DNA from: Nipponacmea schrenckii
Lineage: Eukaryota; Mollusca; Gastropoda; Lottiidae
Length of the DNA: 64,000 bases
Reading direction: 5' to 3'
Assembly: GCA_030562195.1 (NCBI GenBank)
Contig: CM060199.1
Span: 39,204,338-39,268,337 of the forward strand
Within the stretch, counting starts at the first letter, position 1, and each line of letters opens with the position of its first letter. Both the position numbers and the translations under genes were made by a program. A model generated the notes under the pieces. That model did no database searches, was not told the origin of the DNA, and was given only the letters and a program-made list of their open reading frames with translations. Shown here one piece after another: positions 23,996 through 36,969 of the stretch.

Positions 23996-26285
23996 AATTC
24001 TGACCCATGTAAAATAAAGAGTCTATGTTTGTCTCCATGGACTGAATGTTAGACAGGATCATGTCCTTGTGTATTGGACCTAATTCTGACCCATGTAAAA
24101 TAAAGAGTCTATGTTTGTCTCTATGGACTGAATGTTAGACAGGACATGTCCTTGTGTATTGGACCTAATTCTGACCCATGTAAAATAAAGAGTCTATGTT
24201 TGTCTCTATGGACTGAATGTTAGACAGGACCATGTCATTGTGTATTGGACTTAATTATGACCCATGTAAAATAATGAATCTATGTTTGTCTCTGTGGACT
24301 GAATGTTAGACAGGACTATGTCCTTGTGTATTGGACCTAATTCTGACCCATGTAAAATAAAGAGTCTATTTTTGTCTTCATGAACTGAATGTCAGACATG
24401 ACCATGTCATTGTGTATTGGACCTAATTCTGACCCATGTAAAGAGTCTATGTTTGTCTCCATGAACTGAATGTTAGACAGGACCATGTCATTGTGTAATG
24501 GACCTAATTCTGACCCATGTAAAGTAAAGAGTTCTATCTGACTATCTAGTCTCTATGGACTGAATTTTAGACAGGATCATGTCCTTTTGTATTGGACCTA
24601 ATTCTGAACCATGTAAAATAAAGAGTCTATGTTTGTCTCTATGGACTGAATGTTAGACAGGACCATGTCATTGTGTATTGGACCTTATTCGGACCCATGT
24701 AAAGTAAAGAGTCTATGTTTGTCTCTATGGACTGAATTTTAGACAGGATCATGTCCTTTTGTATTGGACCTAATTCTGACCCATGTAAAATAATGAATCT
24801 ATGTTTGTCTCTGTGGACTGAATGTTAGACAGGACCATGTGTTTGTGTATTGGACCTAATTCTGACCCATGTAAAATAAAGAGTCTATTTTTGTCTTCAT
24901 GAACTGAATGTCAGACATGACCATGTCATTGTGTATTGGACCTAATTCTGACCCATGTAAAGTAAAGAGTCTATGTTTGTCTCCATGAACTGAATGTTAG
25001 ACAGGACCATTTCCTTTTGTATTGGACCTAATTCTGACCCATGTAAAATAAAGAGTCTATGTTTGTCTCTATGGGCTGAATGTTAGACAGGACCATGTCC
25101 TTGTGTATTGGACCTAATTCTGCCCCATGTAAAATAAAGAGTCTATTTTTGTCTTCATGAACTGAATGTCAGACATGACCATGTCATTGTGTATTGGACC
25201 TAATTCTGACCCATGTAAAATACAGAGTCTATGTTTGTCTCTATGGGTTGAATATTAGACAGGACCATGTCCTTGTGTATTGGACCTAATTCTAACCCAT
25301 GTAAAATAAAGAGTTTATGTTTGTCTCAATGGACTGAATGTTAGACAGGACCATGTCCTTGTGTATTGGACCTTATTCTGACCCATGTAAAATAAAGAGT
25401 CCATGTTTGTCTCTATGGACTGAATGTTAGACAGGACCATGTCCTTGTGTATTGGACCTTATTCTGACCCATGTAAAATAAAGAGTCCATGTTTGTCTCT
25501 ATGGACTGAATGTTAGACAGGACCATGTCATTGTGTATTGGACCTAATTCTGACCCATGTAAAATAAAGAGTCTATGTTTGTCTCTATGGACTGAATGTT
25601 AGACAGGACCATGTCATTGTGTATTGGACCTTATTTTGACCCATGTAAAATAAAGAGTCTATGTTTGTCTCTATGGGCTGAATGTTAGACAGGACCATGT
25701 CATTGTGTATTGGACCTAATTCTGACCCATGTAAAATAAAGAGTTTATGTTTGTCTCTATGGGCTGAATGTTAGACAGGACCATGTCCTTGTGTATTGGA
25801 CCTTATTCTGACCCATGTAAAATAAAGAGTCTATGTTTGTCTCTATGGACTGAATGTTAGACAGGACCATGTCCTTGTGTATTGGACCTTATTCTGACCC
25901 ATGTAAAATAAAGAGTCTATGTTTGTCTCTATGGACTGAATGTTAGACAGGACCATGTCATTGTGTATTGGACCTTATTTTGACCCATGTAAAATAAAGA
26001 GTCTATGTTTGTCTCTATGGGCTGAATGTTAGACAGGACCATGTCATTGTGTATTGGACCTAATTCTGACCCATGTAAAATAAAGAGTCTATGTTTGTCT
26101 CTATGGACTGAATGTTAGACAGGACCATGTCCTTGTGTATTGGACCTTATTCTGCCCCAATGTAAAATAAAGAGTCTATGTTTGTCTCTATGGACTGAAT
26201 GTTAGACAGGACCATGTCCTTGTGTATTGGACCTAATTCTGACCCATGTAAAATACAGAGTTTATTATTATCAGTAATATGATTA
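23996..26285 (+). repeat. 86-bp tandem array (family 86), about 26 copies
   Basis: Same family as 1896-2910. One variant type (TGAACTGAATGTCAGACATG) recurs at about 24385, 24900 and 25158, giving a higher-order pattern in the first half. The array ends in the tail AGTTTATTATTATCAGTAAT. Confidence 0.97.
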
Positions 26286-26439
26286 ATGAATACAAGTGTG
26301 CCTATAAATAATAAACATTATTAAAGACGATAAGATACGATCTGTATTTGTATCAATGACCTGGTGGTGACCTACAAGTTTTATATTAAAGCATATTGGA
26401 TTTGTTTTTTGTTATCAATTATTACACAACAATTGCTTT

Positions 26440-27010
26440 TTAAAGGAATGCTATCTCTTAGAATGGACATAAAATTTGAAGTATTAAACTTGGTCAATAA
26501 TAGTATATATTCATCAGTTAGACTTACCAGGTGTCATGACTAAAGAATAGAATCTCTATATAACATGATATATCTATTAAACTAAGTTATTATTGAAAAA
26601 CACTTCTAACTTAAACTTGGTCAATAATAGTATATATTCATCAGTTAGACTTACCAGGTATCATGACTAAAGAATATAATCTCTATATAACATGATATAT
26701 CTATTAAACTAATTATTTATTTAAAAACACTTCTAATTTAAACTTGGTCAATAAGAGTATATATTCATCAGTTAGACTTACCAGGTATCATGACTAAAGA
26801 ATAGAATCTCTATATAACATGATATATCTATTAAACTAAGTAATTATTGAAAAACACTTCTAACTTAAACTTGGTCAATAAGAGTATATATTCATCAGTT
26901 AGACCTACCAGGTATCATGACTAAAGAATAGAATCTCTATATAACATGATATATCTTTTAAACTAAGTATTTATTGAAAAACACTTCTAACCTAAACTTG
27001 GTCAATAAGT
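26440..27010 (+). repeat. M1 core tandem array, about 130 bp x 4, plus orientation
   Basis: Begins with an M1 left end (CTTAGAATGGACATAAAATT), then repeats the internal core (TCAGTTAGACTTACCAGGTA ... ATAACATGATATATCTATTA). It is the reverse complement of the array at 51690-53030. Confidence 0.9.
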
Positions 27011-27049
27011 AGAGGATAATGACCGAAAACTGTGCATTCTGCAAATAGG

Positions 27050-28100
27050 AAGAACAATAGAGGGGCGTTAGCTTGATACATTAATTGTAGAGCAATATTG
27101 AAATACCATTGTTAAAATAGTGCTCAATACATCAATTGTAGAGCGATATAGAAACGCCAAGGTTTAAATAGTGCACAATATATCAATTGTAGAGAGATAA
27201 AGAAATACCACTGTTTAAATAGTGAACAATACATCAATTGTAGAGAGATATAGAAATACCACTGTTAAAATAGTGCTCAATACATCAATTGTAGAGTGAT
27301 ATAGAAATACCACTGTTTAAATAGTGATCAATACATCAATTGTAGAGAGATATAGAAATACCACTGTTTGAATAGTGCTCAATACATCAATTGTAGAGTG
27401 ATGTAGAAATACCACTGTTTAAATAGTGCTCAATGCATCAATTGTAGAGCGATACAGAAATGCCACTGTGAAAATACAGCTCAATACATCAATTGTCGAG
27501 CAATATAGAAATACCACTGTTAAAATAGTGCTCAATACATCAATTGTAGAGTGATATAGAAATACCACTGTTTAAATAGTGCTCAATACATCAATTGTAG
27601 AGCGATACAGAAATTCCACGGTGAAAATATAACTCAATACATCAGTTGTAGAGCAATAAAGAAATACCACTATTTAAATAGTGCTCAATACATCAATTGT
27701 AGAGCGATATAGAAATACCACTGTTAAAATAGTGCACAATACATCAATTGTAGAGCGATATAGAAATACCACTGTTAAAATAGATCTCAATATATCAATT
27801 GTAGAGCGATATAGAAATATCAGTTAAAATAGTGCACAATACATCAATTGTAGGGTGATATAGAAATACCACTGTTAAAATAGAGCTCAATACATGAATT
27901 GTAGAGTGATATAGAAATACCACTGTTCATATAGTACTCAATACTTCAATTGTAGAGCAATATAAAAATACCACTCTTAAATTGCTGCTCAACATATCAA
28001 TTGTAGAGCTATATAGAAAAACCACCTATTAAAATAGTGCTCAATACATCAATTGTAGAGTGATATAGATTCCACTTTTTAAATATAGTGATATTGAAAT
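27050..28100 (+). repeat. 51-bp tandem array, about 20 copies
   Basis: The unit contains ATACATCAATTGTAGAGCGA and TATAGAAATACCACTG. Copies are moderately diverged and degenerate at both ends. Confidence 0.95.
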
Positions 28101-28114
28101 ACCATTATCATACC

Positions 28115-29450
28115 ACACTACTGGGCTTTCGTATATACAATTCAGACCGTTCCGGATCTATGGAATGAACAGATAAATTAATATAAATATACGTAGTTCA
28201 AAATACTTTGCCTGTGTGTTCATAAAAACACATATTTCTAAATAGCGGAGGGGTAGATTGGAACATTTTGAGCGTGACAATATTGATTGCATATTGTTCC
28301 ATTGTGAGCACGACAAAAAAAAAAAACGTTTACATAGGCCTATTTGTTATCATATTTATATTGTGCACCTAATTCATTGATAACAGCCTATAAAAGTGCC
28401 ATCAAAGGATTATAAATTTAGATTAACTTCGTCTAATATAACAACACATCTATTAGCGCAAGGGACTTTAGGTCAAACCTCAACAACTGGTATATTATAT
28501 AAGTTCAATACAATAAAGTGACATAATTATCTTTTCTAGGAATGGTTGTTTGATAAATTACCCTGTATTTAAATAGAGACGGGAGCCACCAATGGCGGAT
28601 AGCACTTAATTCTTATCAGATAATAAAAATCCTTGGTTTGGAACGATGTTTTAAGCTTTGATAACTTCATCTTAAGCTGTCATAGATGGACATCTCTCCA
28701 TTCGTCAATTTCCCAAGGGGAACTTTCTAGGTGTGCCGTTTGATCAACTACGTGTGAAATAAGCTGAATACGGAAGGGTACCTGTGCCAAAATATAATTA
28801 CTTTTCAAACATTCAAAATTTATGAGATGTTAATTTTGTTAAATGAATTGAATTTTCAAATATTGCGGGTCGCTTTGAAAAATTGCATTGATTTTGATGT
28901 TTATTTATTTTTCAGATGGAATCGGAAGTCAGACTGTTGTTACTAAGTAACCAAGACTGAGTAGACATATTTTGTTAATGCATAATTTCATCTAAGTCTT
29001 CAATATCCACGTATCTTTCAATCAATATGTTACTAAATGGAATTAATCGTCCACTGTATTTAAAATAGGAGTGTTTAATAATTGCTGTAGAATTTCCTTT
29101 CTATAAAAAGTCCCTACTTAACGTCACCACTTATAGTTACACCAGAAATTGGTAATACTCAGAAAGGGGCCTGGCTATTGAGTCGCCTATCCACCGTCAG
29201 TGAGTAAGTTGTACTTCACAATAAGAGATATAGTTTGTATTCTCGTTTTTGATTCGTGCTGTAGTCTATATAGTAAAAGTCCTTGGGATACTAATTCAAA
29301 ATTCTTCAGCTTATTTTCAATTGGGTACCATTGCGTTTTGTATTTTTTAAGAACTAAATTGTTGACTTAACTAGAAAACTTTTGAATGTAGGATGTATAT
29401 ATGTTAAGTAACACTAGATAATGTATATAACATTTTAAGTTTTACATCGA
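28115..29450. other. Stretch downstream of APMAP; no gene seen
   Basis: AT-rich, with an A run at 28314-28326. No exon or array is supported. The APMAP 3' untranslated region would extend into the upper edge. Confidence 0.35.
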
Positions 29451-29455
29451 GTAGA

Positions 29456-29461
29456 TTTATT
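29456..29461 (-). terminator. AATAAA overlapping the APMAP stop codon
   Basis: The minus-strand reading CTG AAA TAA ATC includes the polyadenylation hexamer AATAAA across the stop. If it is used, the 3' untranslated region is only about 15-30 bases. It could be chance in A-rich sequence, and no cleavage evidence is visible. Confidence 0.35.
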
Positions 29462-32400
29462 TCAGATCACTAACATACAGTTTACTAATATACGGTAAAT
29501 TATAGGAGCCAAGGTAGATAACTCCATTATGTTCCTCTGCCTCGCTGATAACAGGGATTTTTTCTCCGGTGGGATCGTGTAAACTTCGTACTATTTTACC
29601 CTCGTTGTTTAATTCTATCAATAAACCATATTTAGGTACCACTTTTTTTAACAGTTCCATTGATACAACCTAGAATATTAAACAGATTTGAATTTATCAC
29701 TTTTACTTATACATGACCTTTTTAATATCTACGTTCGTTATATATAGGATAATGACGATCGTTATATATATAGGACAATGACGATCGTTATATATATAGG
29801 ACAATGACGATCGTTATATATAGGACAATGACGATCGTTATATATATAGGACAATGACGATCGTTATATATAGGACATGACGATCGTTATATATATATAC
29901 GACAATGACGATCGTTATATATAGGACAATGACAATCGTTATATATAGGACAATGGCAATCGTTATATATAGGACAATGGATCGTTATATATAGGACAAT
30001 GCGATCGTTATATATAAAAATTATATAGGACAATGCATCGTTATATATAGGACAATGACGATCGTTACATACATGTACAGGACAATGACGATCGTAATAT
30101 ACATAGGACAATGACGATATGTGGGATAGTAAACCAAAAGACGAGCCATGTAACAGCTTCAATGAGTCAGTCTTGCTAGGCTTCAGTTCCCTTTGATAAG
30201 AAAGAATCAGGCCTATTATACAGATAATTATTTGGCATTGTTGCTTTATTGTTTCGAATTCAAGATAGGATTAACTATTCCCTTTATTATCCTTTCAATA
30301 ATACAATATTTTAAATATCAACCTACCTTTGTACAACAGTCTTAATCCAGGGTTTAATATCAACCTACCTTTGTAACAACAGTCTTAATCCAGGGTTTAA
30401 TATCAACCTACCTTTGTAACAACAGTCTTAATCCAGGGTTTAATATCAACCTACCTTTGTAATAACAGTCTTAATCCAGGGTTTAATATCAACCTACCTT
30501 TGTACAACAGTCTTAATCCAGGGTTTAATATCAACCTACCTTTGTAACAACAGTTTTAATCCAGGGTTTAATATCAACCTACCTTTGTACAACAGTCTTA
30601 ATCCAGGGTTTAATATCAACCTACCTTTGTAACAACAGTCTTAATCCAGGGTTTAATATCAACCTACCTTTGTAACAACAGTTTTAATCCAGGGTTTAAT
30701 ATCAACCTACCTTTGTAGACAACAGTCTTAATCCAGGGTTTAATATCAACCTACCTTTGTAACAACAGTCTTAATCCAGGGTTTACTATCAACCTACCTT
30801 TGTGACAACAGTCTTAATCCAGGGTTTAATATCAACCTACCTTTGTAACAACAGTCTTAATCCAGGGTTTAATATCAACCTACCTTTGTAACAACAGTCT
30901 TAATCCAGGGTTTAATATCAACCTACCTTTGTAACAACAGTCTTAATCCAGGGTTTAATATCAACCTACCTTTGTAACAACAGTTTTAATCCAGGGTTTA
31001 ATATCAACCTACCTTTGTAACAACAGTCTTAATCCAGGGTTTAATTATCAACCTACCTTTGTAACAACAGTTTTAATCCATGGTTTAATATCAACCTACC
31101 TTTGTAACAACAGTTTTAATCCAGGGTTTAATATCAACCTACCTTTGTGACAACAGTCTTAATCCAGGGTTTGTTACTAACAAAATCAAGAAAACTAAAT
31201 TTATCAGCCCTGCGTACACCACTTAGCCCGACCCAGTAGGTTCCTCGAGTAGTGGGTCGAATATTGTCAGGTAAACCAGGTAAATTATCAGACCAGATTT
31301 CTAATTCACCTTTTTTATTACCAGATAGATGATATCTACAAATTATCGTTATAAATAAGTTAATTATTATCAATATTTTATTAATTATGAGATGTGAAAA
31401 TTGTTTTTAAACATCACATCAGAAGTTCTAGTCTACAGTTTCAAGTGTACGGAACCCAGACTACAAACATTTCATTGTTGCACATCATTAATATAGCGCC
31501 TGTGCTTTCATAATTTTTACAAAGTTATGACCATTACTCTTCAGATTATCAAGATTATGGATGACTATGTTATTTTATATTTTATATAATTCAGTTTATA
31601 ACTAACTGCACCAACAGAACTCTTTCACTGGAGGTTGTTTAACATGACTGTGACTGTACACATTGATTAGAATCTGCAATTCCTAACCCTACCATCCAAA
31701 CATTAGTGGAAAAGAATTAAAATTGAAAGCTTACGTTAAAGTTTTTCAAATGATTTGTGTATAAAATAGATGAAAGCTAGTTCTGTCTACATAAAACTTC
31801 AAACAATCCCAAAATATGTACCTAAAAAAACACGGCTTTTTAATCAAAATGGAATAAAATTAAAACAATGAGAATTGTGGAGTTAATTATAGTAATATAT
31901 ATACTTACTTTAATATTCTAGCTTTGGTAGTTTCACAAATTAACAGATAATCTTCCTTTCTAGACAATACTACACCATTAGCAAAACTGATACCACTTAT
32001 TTCTTCAGTCATTTTACCTTTTGAATATTTTAATAATCTAAAATAAGAATTGAACTAAATAAAATGAAGTTTTACATCCATTTTGAACTAATGAAATTTG
32101 TTTTTTTAAAACTATACTAAACCTTTTGATCCGCCACAGTTAGGGTTTACTTGCTAAATCGATGTATCGCGAAACAACATGCCACGATATATGTATGGTA
32201 TCACAGGGTTGTACATCGATACTTAAGGATACATGACATTCCATAAAAAGTAAGTATTATTTCATTTATTAGTCGGTGAATGAAAGCGAAAACCATCATA
32301 AATTCCCTTTGCGGATTTCTCTGAAATCTATTATTTTCAAATTACTTATTTCACATTTAATTTAGTAAAAATAAAGGCTTAATTATTTTTCAGTTAACAG

Positions 32401-35400
32401 TTTATTAGTGAAATACCGAGTTAAATTACCAGTAATAACATTTTTTTTATCTCAAAATATAAGTGATAAAATTTTAAATTTTAAACCTTGGAGAAAGAGT
32501 GTTACTTTTTATCTATTACCTCATATTGCGATACGTATCATATCGTAATCCTAGTATCGTGATATATATCGTACCGTGACCCTAGTATCGTGATACGTAT
32601 TGTACCGTGGCATGATTGGCAATATACAGCACTACTACTCAAGAGGCTCATGAATATTCATCTAACGAGTAATAACCTTTTGACCTAACCTGAACTGTAG
32701 CATCTAGGGTTAAATCTAAAAGCTAATAAAATCGAAGTTTTACATGGAGCCTACAAAATGGAGTTTTACATTCTGCACATTACTGGACTAAGTGTAGTTT
32801 AAAATGAGATTTTACACCATGCTTCTAATTGGACGAAATCCATGAATTAGTATGACATTTTAACTATGTAGGCTTTTAACCACATCCAAGGAAAAATCTT
32901 ATCTCTTAATAAACATAGCATGATTTAACAAATATACGAACTGACCTGCCTGAGTCTTCAGCCTCTAGAATACTATAAGGATGATGTCTACGGTCCCATT
33001 TTATACTGGACTCAGTTATATACATAGTGCCATCTTTTAATATTACTAAATCATTTAAAAATATAGGTTTATAGCCCAAAATCTTCTCCTTAGAATCAAA
33101 CAACTGATGTACATCACCTATAAATAATTAACACAGATTTAACAATGATATCAACAACCTTCCAATCCTGTTTCCAAATTTTAAATATTCCATGAATAAT
33201 TCAGTGTAAAAAATGATAGATTTGATTCAGAAATTGTGTAGATATAAAATAATTATTTTTTTTTCCATGGTCATGTCAGTTAGGCAAGCTAGGGGATCTA
33301 TAAATCTCCTTATTACATTGTCTTCAAGTATTCGCTTTCAACAGTGGAACCTATTTTGAGCTTCCCTTCTTCCATTATCTATAAGTGGCAGGAACAATAG
33401 CAGTGCTTCTACATATTTTGCTTCAATGCAGCATACCTTAAACCTTAGAACCAAATTCTCTGAGATTACCTGTAGCTACGTTGATCCTAAATAATCCTAA
33501 ATAAGCATCAACCACAATCAAATATCCTTCATTATCTAGTTTTAAACCCAGGGGTCGCCCACAAGTTGGTTCATCTTCAAAATTACCTAAAAAAATCATG
33601 CTGTATCCTTATTATATTTTGTAAACATTATATGATTGGAGTTTTATGTCCTATTGTTTGCTCTTTATGGGTTTATTATGTATACTTATAGATCAGAATC
33701 TGAACACTCAAGAAAGCCATGAGCTGATAGTCAATTGGAGAATCTTAACCAGTCAAGTTAATACAAGCTTTCATCAAATGGGACAAAGTCTTCAATCATA
33801 TTAATGGGGACCAATCGAGGAGTAAAGCCAGTCAACCATGGCTGTTTATTCATAATTTTACCCAGTTTTCGGACAGTTTTTTTTTTGTGACCAAAAACTA
33901 CATTATTTAACATAAATACCAGATTCACAAATATGAAAGAAAAAATTTCAATAATTACCACACGGAGGTTTTCCAAGTTGAGCTAAAACCTTGACATGAC
34001 CTTGAAAGATATCAATGACCTTGCCATCTAGAGTTCCCGTATAAACATGATCTAAAGGAAGAAATAAAAATAATCTAATACTCCATACCAAAGTTAAACA
34101 TGTTGAAAATGATCAATGAACCTTAAAAAAAGCCTTGTACATTTGCTACAATACAACGCAATTACCTACTTGTAATAAAAACATTCACAGGTGCCAAAAA
34201 TAAGCCATCCATATAGAAGATTTCAAAATGTTTTTTAAATCTGCAACAATTGATTAGACGTGATCTAATACCTTACTACAGTAATAAATAAAAGCTTCTC
34301 ATAATGACTAATGTAAATTATTAACTATCATCTGTTAATGATAAAATAATATTTAGAAGGGAAGAGCTGAGTAATACAAAGGCAATATTATGGTAAAACA
34401 CACTTCTTTAATAACAAAGCAAAGCACATAAAGTTTCAAACAATTTAGGGGTTTTCTAAAGGCACCAGATTCTGGTAAAAAAAAATCATATATAGTTATA
34501 GTGTATTTAAGATATAATCTGGTGCCCGTGGGGTTTTCATCAGATGAAATAAATCTAAAAACGGCACAAGTAAATTTTGTTGAAAAGTTATGTCCCTTGT
34601 TATTAAAGAAGTGGGTTATTCCATATCCATGTTTTCTATCCCTTCTTCATTTCAACTGATGATGGCACAAGTAAATTGTGTAGAAACGTTATGTACCTTG
34701 TTATTAAAGAAGTGTGTTACACCATTATATGCCTTGTTTCTTGTGTTTTCTATTAGTGAAATTGGTACATGAAAAATTAAAGCAACTTGCCTCCATCTAC
34801 AACTATAGACTCTGGTCCTTTAACTTCATTTAAAAACAATCTAGTAGCTTTTTGTAATAATTTATTAGGTTCTAGTGGTCCTTTAAACTCAGGAGGCTTC
34901 TCTAAACTAAATACAGAATTAATCTCAATTGAATGCATTTACATATCCTGGAGGGTTCCCTTACATGGCACGGACAAAAGGGTATCCCTTACATAGCACA
35001 GACAAAAGAATACCCTTTCATGGCATGGACAAATGAATACCCTTACAAGGCATGGAAAAAAGGGTACTCCTTACATGGCTGGACAAAAGGGTACTCCTTA
35101 CATGGCATGGACAAAAGGGTACTCCTTACATTGCATGGACAAAAGGGTACTCCTTACATTGCATGGACAAAAGGGTACCCCTTACATGACATGGACAAAA
35201 GTTTTTCCCTTAAATGGCAAAGACAAAAGGATACCCCTTACATGGCATGAACAAAAGGGTACTCCTTACATGGCATGGACAAAAGGGTACTCCTTACATT
35301 GCATGGACAAAAGGGTACTCCTTACATTGCATGGACAAAAGGATACCCCTTACATGGCACAGACAAAAGGGTACTCCGTACATGGCATGGACAAAAGGAT

Positions 35401-36902
35401 ACCCCTTACATGGCATGGACAAAAGGGTACTCCTTACATTGCATGGACAAAAGGGTACTCCTTACATTGCATGGACAAAAGGGTACCCCTACATGGCATG
35501 GACAAATAGCCTACACACAGATAAACTGGAATGATTTTGGGATTCAACCAAATATCAAAGGGGAACCTGTTAAATGCCTGTTGTAAAATTTTAAATAAAA
35601 GGTTTACGATTTTCTAAGGAATATTTAGAAACGCAACTCAAGTTTTATGGTGGATCTATCTAGCCCCTGAATCTCCAAATGGTGTCCAAGGTAAATGAAG
35701 TGTAAATATAGAATCAGCTAGCCTAGTTACTTACTGGTATGATTTGGGTTCTATGGGTGAGGGTAATATAATTAAAACTATTATAATTAATAATAAACCA
35801 GCTAAAAATACTGAGACTACAAACTCACACCACCTGAAAACAGACAAATAGAAAGATAAGGAAAACAAATATAATTTTAAAAAGGATAACAACTTATGTT
35901 CACAGTTAACGATCTTTTCTATCAACTGGTCTTTGGCCAAACCTCTTGGTATAGATCTTCCAGGATTATCCATACCCATTTACAGCTGGGTGGACTCACT
36001 ATGGTGGACTGGAATTATGAGTAAAGATGACTTATGCAAGGCCATCAGACTTTCCCTTGACGATTGAGATCAGAACCCAAAGCAAACATTTGCTCTGTAC
36101 TGAATACCGGTTTTTAAATAAACTTGTAGGCTTCTTGACCACCATAAAGTTCTTGACATTTCAGGTTCTAAAGTAAATAACATTGAAGTTGTAACCAAAC
36201 AATTGAGACCATGTAAAGAACTAAACTCTTACCCATTGTGTTATTGAACCTTACAATTGTTTGTATATCAACTAGACCTACCCTACTTGGTAAAATGGAT
36301 GCACACAACATGTGAATGCGGAGAGCATGTAATCCACACACAGGGCATGAGTAAATATATTTTGTTTTGTACTGTAAAGACATGTTCAAAAACCTAAAAC
36401 TAACCCTTGGCCTTAAATGCTCTCCTCGCCCTGTAGGCTACTTTCATAATTTTTTTTTATGGACTTAACAAAGACACTTAAAGCTGCTGCACTCAATTCA
36501 ATCAAAATACAAACAATCCCATGTATTTGTAATACATCCTCTACTACATTGGTATATATTATCACAGAAGAAATGTTCTCTATTATGGCATTTTGCACAA
36601 AGCATTCTTAAGGTACTGGTAAGGGAAGTAATAAATGTTTAACAATCATTACTTATTAAAATTGTCAAACATCCATTTTCCAGTCTACTGCTTGATTGTT
36701 TTCCCACTTCTGAGGTATATGATTTTAAAATCAAACAATTTTGCAGACAGTAGTAGACTAGGCCTACATTGCAGTAAGAAATTTACCCTTTGGACTGATA
36801 TTTTGCATCATCAGATAAACTTTTACTGGGAATGTCATCTGTATTTCTTCCTTGTTCACGTCCATCATCGAATTTTCTTTGCCTCACGTTCTCTTGATTC
36901 AT
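29457..36902 (-). CDS. APMAP: APMAP: type II membrane six-bladed beta-propeller (strictosidine-synthase-like), complete
   Basis: Nine minus-strand exons: 36787-36902, 35735-35833, 34791-34906, 33959-34051, 33470-33586, 32946-33117, 31909-32037, 31143-31335 and 29457-29669. Junction phases are 2, 2, 1, 1, 1, 2, 2, 0 and all join, giving 415 residues; the human protein is 416. Residues 1-42 are cytosolic and polar, 43-62 are the membrane anchor, and the rest is the propeller. Recognised stretches are GPESIVVDG (exon 3), CGRPLG (exon 5), WSDNLPGLPDNIRP and YWVGLSG (exon 8), and RSLHDPTG with a YLGSYNLPYISKL end (exon 9). Family members show arylesterase-type activity and act at the cell surface or ER; that is known for vertebrates and inferred here. 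The intron after exon 3 has a GC donor (GAG|GCAAGT). The start at 36902 is the first ATG in frame. The stop codon lies inside an AATAAA. Introns hold several arrays. Confidence 0.95.
29735..30125 (+). repeat. 24-bp tandem array, about 16 copies, in APMAP intron 8
   Basis: The unit is GACGATCGTTATATATAGGA plus CAAT. It contains many 1-2 bp indels in the TATATA part, so the units drift out of register. Confidence 0.9.
30318..31142 (-). repeat. 43-bp array that copies the exon 8 / intron 8 junction of APMAP, about 19 copies
   Basis: On the minus strand each unit reads CCTGGATTAAGACTGTTGTT, then ACAAAGGTAGGTTGATATTA. The first part is the last nine codons of exon 8 (PWIKTVVTK), followed by the donor GTAGGT and intron start. 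Units are 42-43 bp, so they do not keep frame. The array begins directly at the true junction (31143). Every unit keeps a usable-looking 5' splice site. Confidence 0.95.
31143..31335 (-). CDS. APMAP: APMAP exon 8 (propeller core), founder of the 43-bp array
   Basis: Residues 281-345 of the APMAP model. The acceptor is TTTGTAG and the donor AAG|GTAGGT, phase 0. It encodes the most conserved block of the family. Its last 27 bases and donor are the source of the downstream array. Reading past the donor gives V-G-stop, so any skipped donor would truncate the protein. Confidence 0.93.
32140..32630. mobile_element. Inverted-repeat element in APMAP intron 6
   Basis: The left part has CATGCCACGATATATGTATG and GTACATCGATAC. 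The right part, read in reverse, has CATGCCACGGTACAATACGT and repeated ATCACGATAC motifs. The arms are imperfect inverted copies about 370 bp apart. Exact ends and target duplication cannot be fixed by eye. Confidence 0.45.
34457..34529. mobile_element. Second copy of the tiny MULE-like MITE, 9-bp target duplication
   Basis: Inverted GGCACCAGATT ends at 34461-34471 and, reversed, at 34517-34527. A short A run and AT-rich centre lie between them. It is flanked by exact direct repeats GGGGTTTTC at 34448-34456 and 34530-34538. It lies in APMAP intron 3. It is more diverged than the copy at 4337-4434. Confidence 0.75.
34560..34745 (+). repeat. Two diverged copies related to the 43-bp family at 58050
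   Basis: GTTATGTACCTTGTTATTAA and GAAGTGTGTTACA appear twice with GTTGAAAAG or TAGAAACG before them, separated by about 110 bp. In APMAP intron 3. Confidence 0.6.
34960..35515 (+). repeat. 28-bp tandem array, about 20 copies, in APMAP intron 2
   Basis: The unit is GGACAAAAGGGTACTCCTTA plus CATGGCAT. The unit lacks stops in any forward frame, and since 28 is not a multiple of three, the array shows three overlapping open frames. These are shadows: the sequence is intronic and antisense to APMAP. Confidence 0.95.
35875..36085 (-). mobile_element. SINE family B copy in APMAP intron 1
   Basis: Read on the minus strand it has a B-box-like GGGTTCTGATCTCAATCG near 36060 and the body shared with 53690-53965, ending near the AGTTGTTATCC motif. 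Confidence 0.55.
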
Positions 36903-36953
36903 TTTGGCATTTATATCCTTATGCAGTTGGGTGATAAAATGATTTGGTTCGCG

Positions 36954-36962
36954 TATATATAA
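36954..36962 (-). promoter_or_regulatory. Possible TATA box of APMAP
   Basis: TTATATATA on the minus strand, 52-60 bases before the ATG at 36902. That would place transcription start near 36925-36930 with a short leader. Inferred from position only. Confidence 0.4.
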
Positions 36963-36969
36963 GCTCACT

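Noticed and set aside
29887..30162. 91-codon minus frame with repeated DRHCPIYN motifs
   Set aside because: It is the 24-bp intronic array of APMAP read in frame, with indels breaking it elsewhere.
33758..33976. 72-codon minus-strand frame as an extra APMAP exon
   Set aside because: It is intron 4 read through from exon 4. Exon 4 (donor 33958) joins exon 5 in phase and matches the family without it.
34933..35586. Four overlapping plus-strand frames over a 28-bp array
   Set aside because: The same 28-bp repeat read in three frames, intronic and antisense to APMAP.
36903..36968. Upstream extension of the APMAP start to 36968
   Set aside because: The codon at 36968 is GTG, the first in-frame ATG is 36902, and the stretch contains the likely TATA box.
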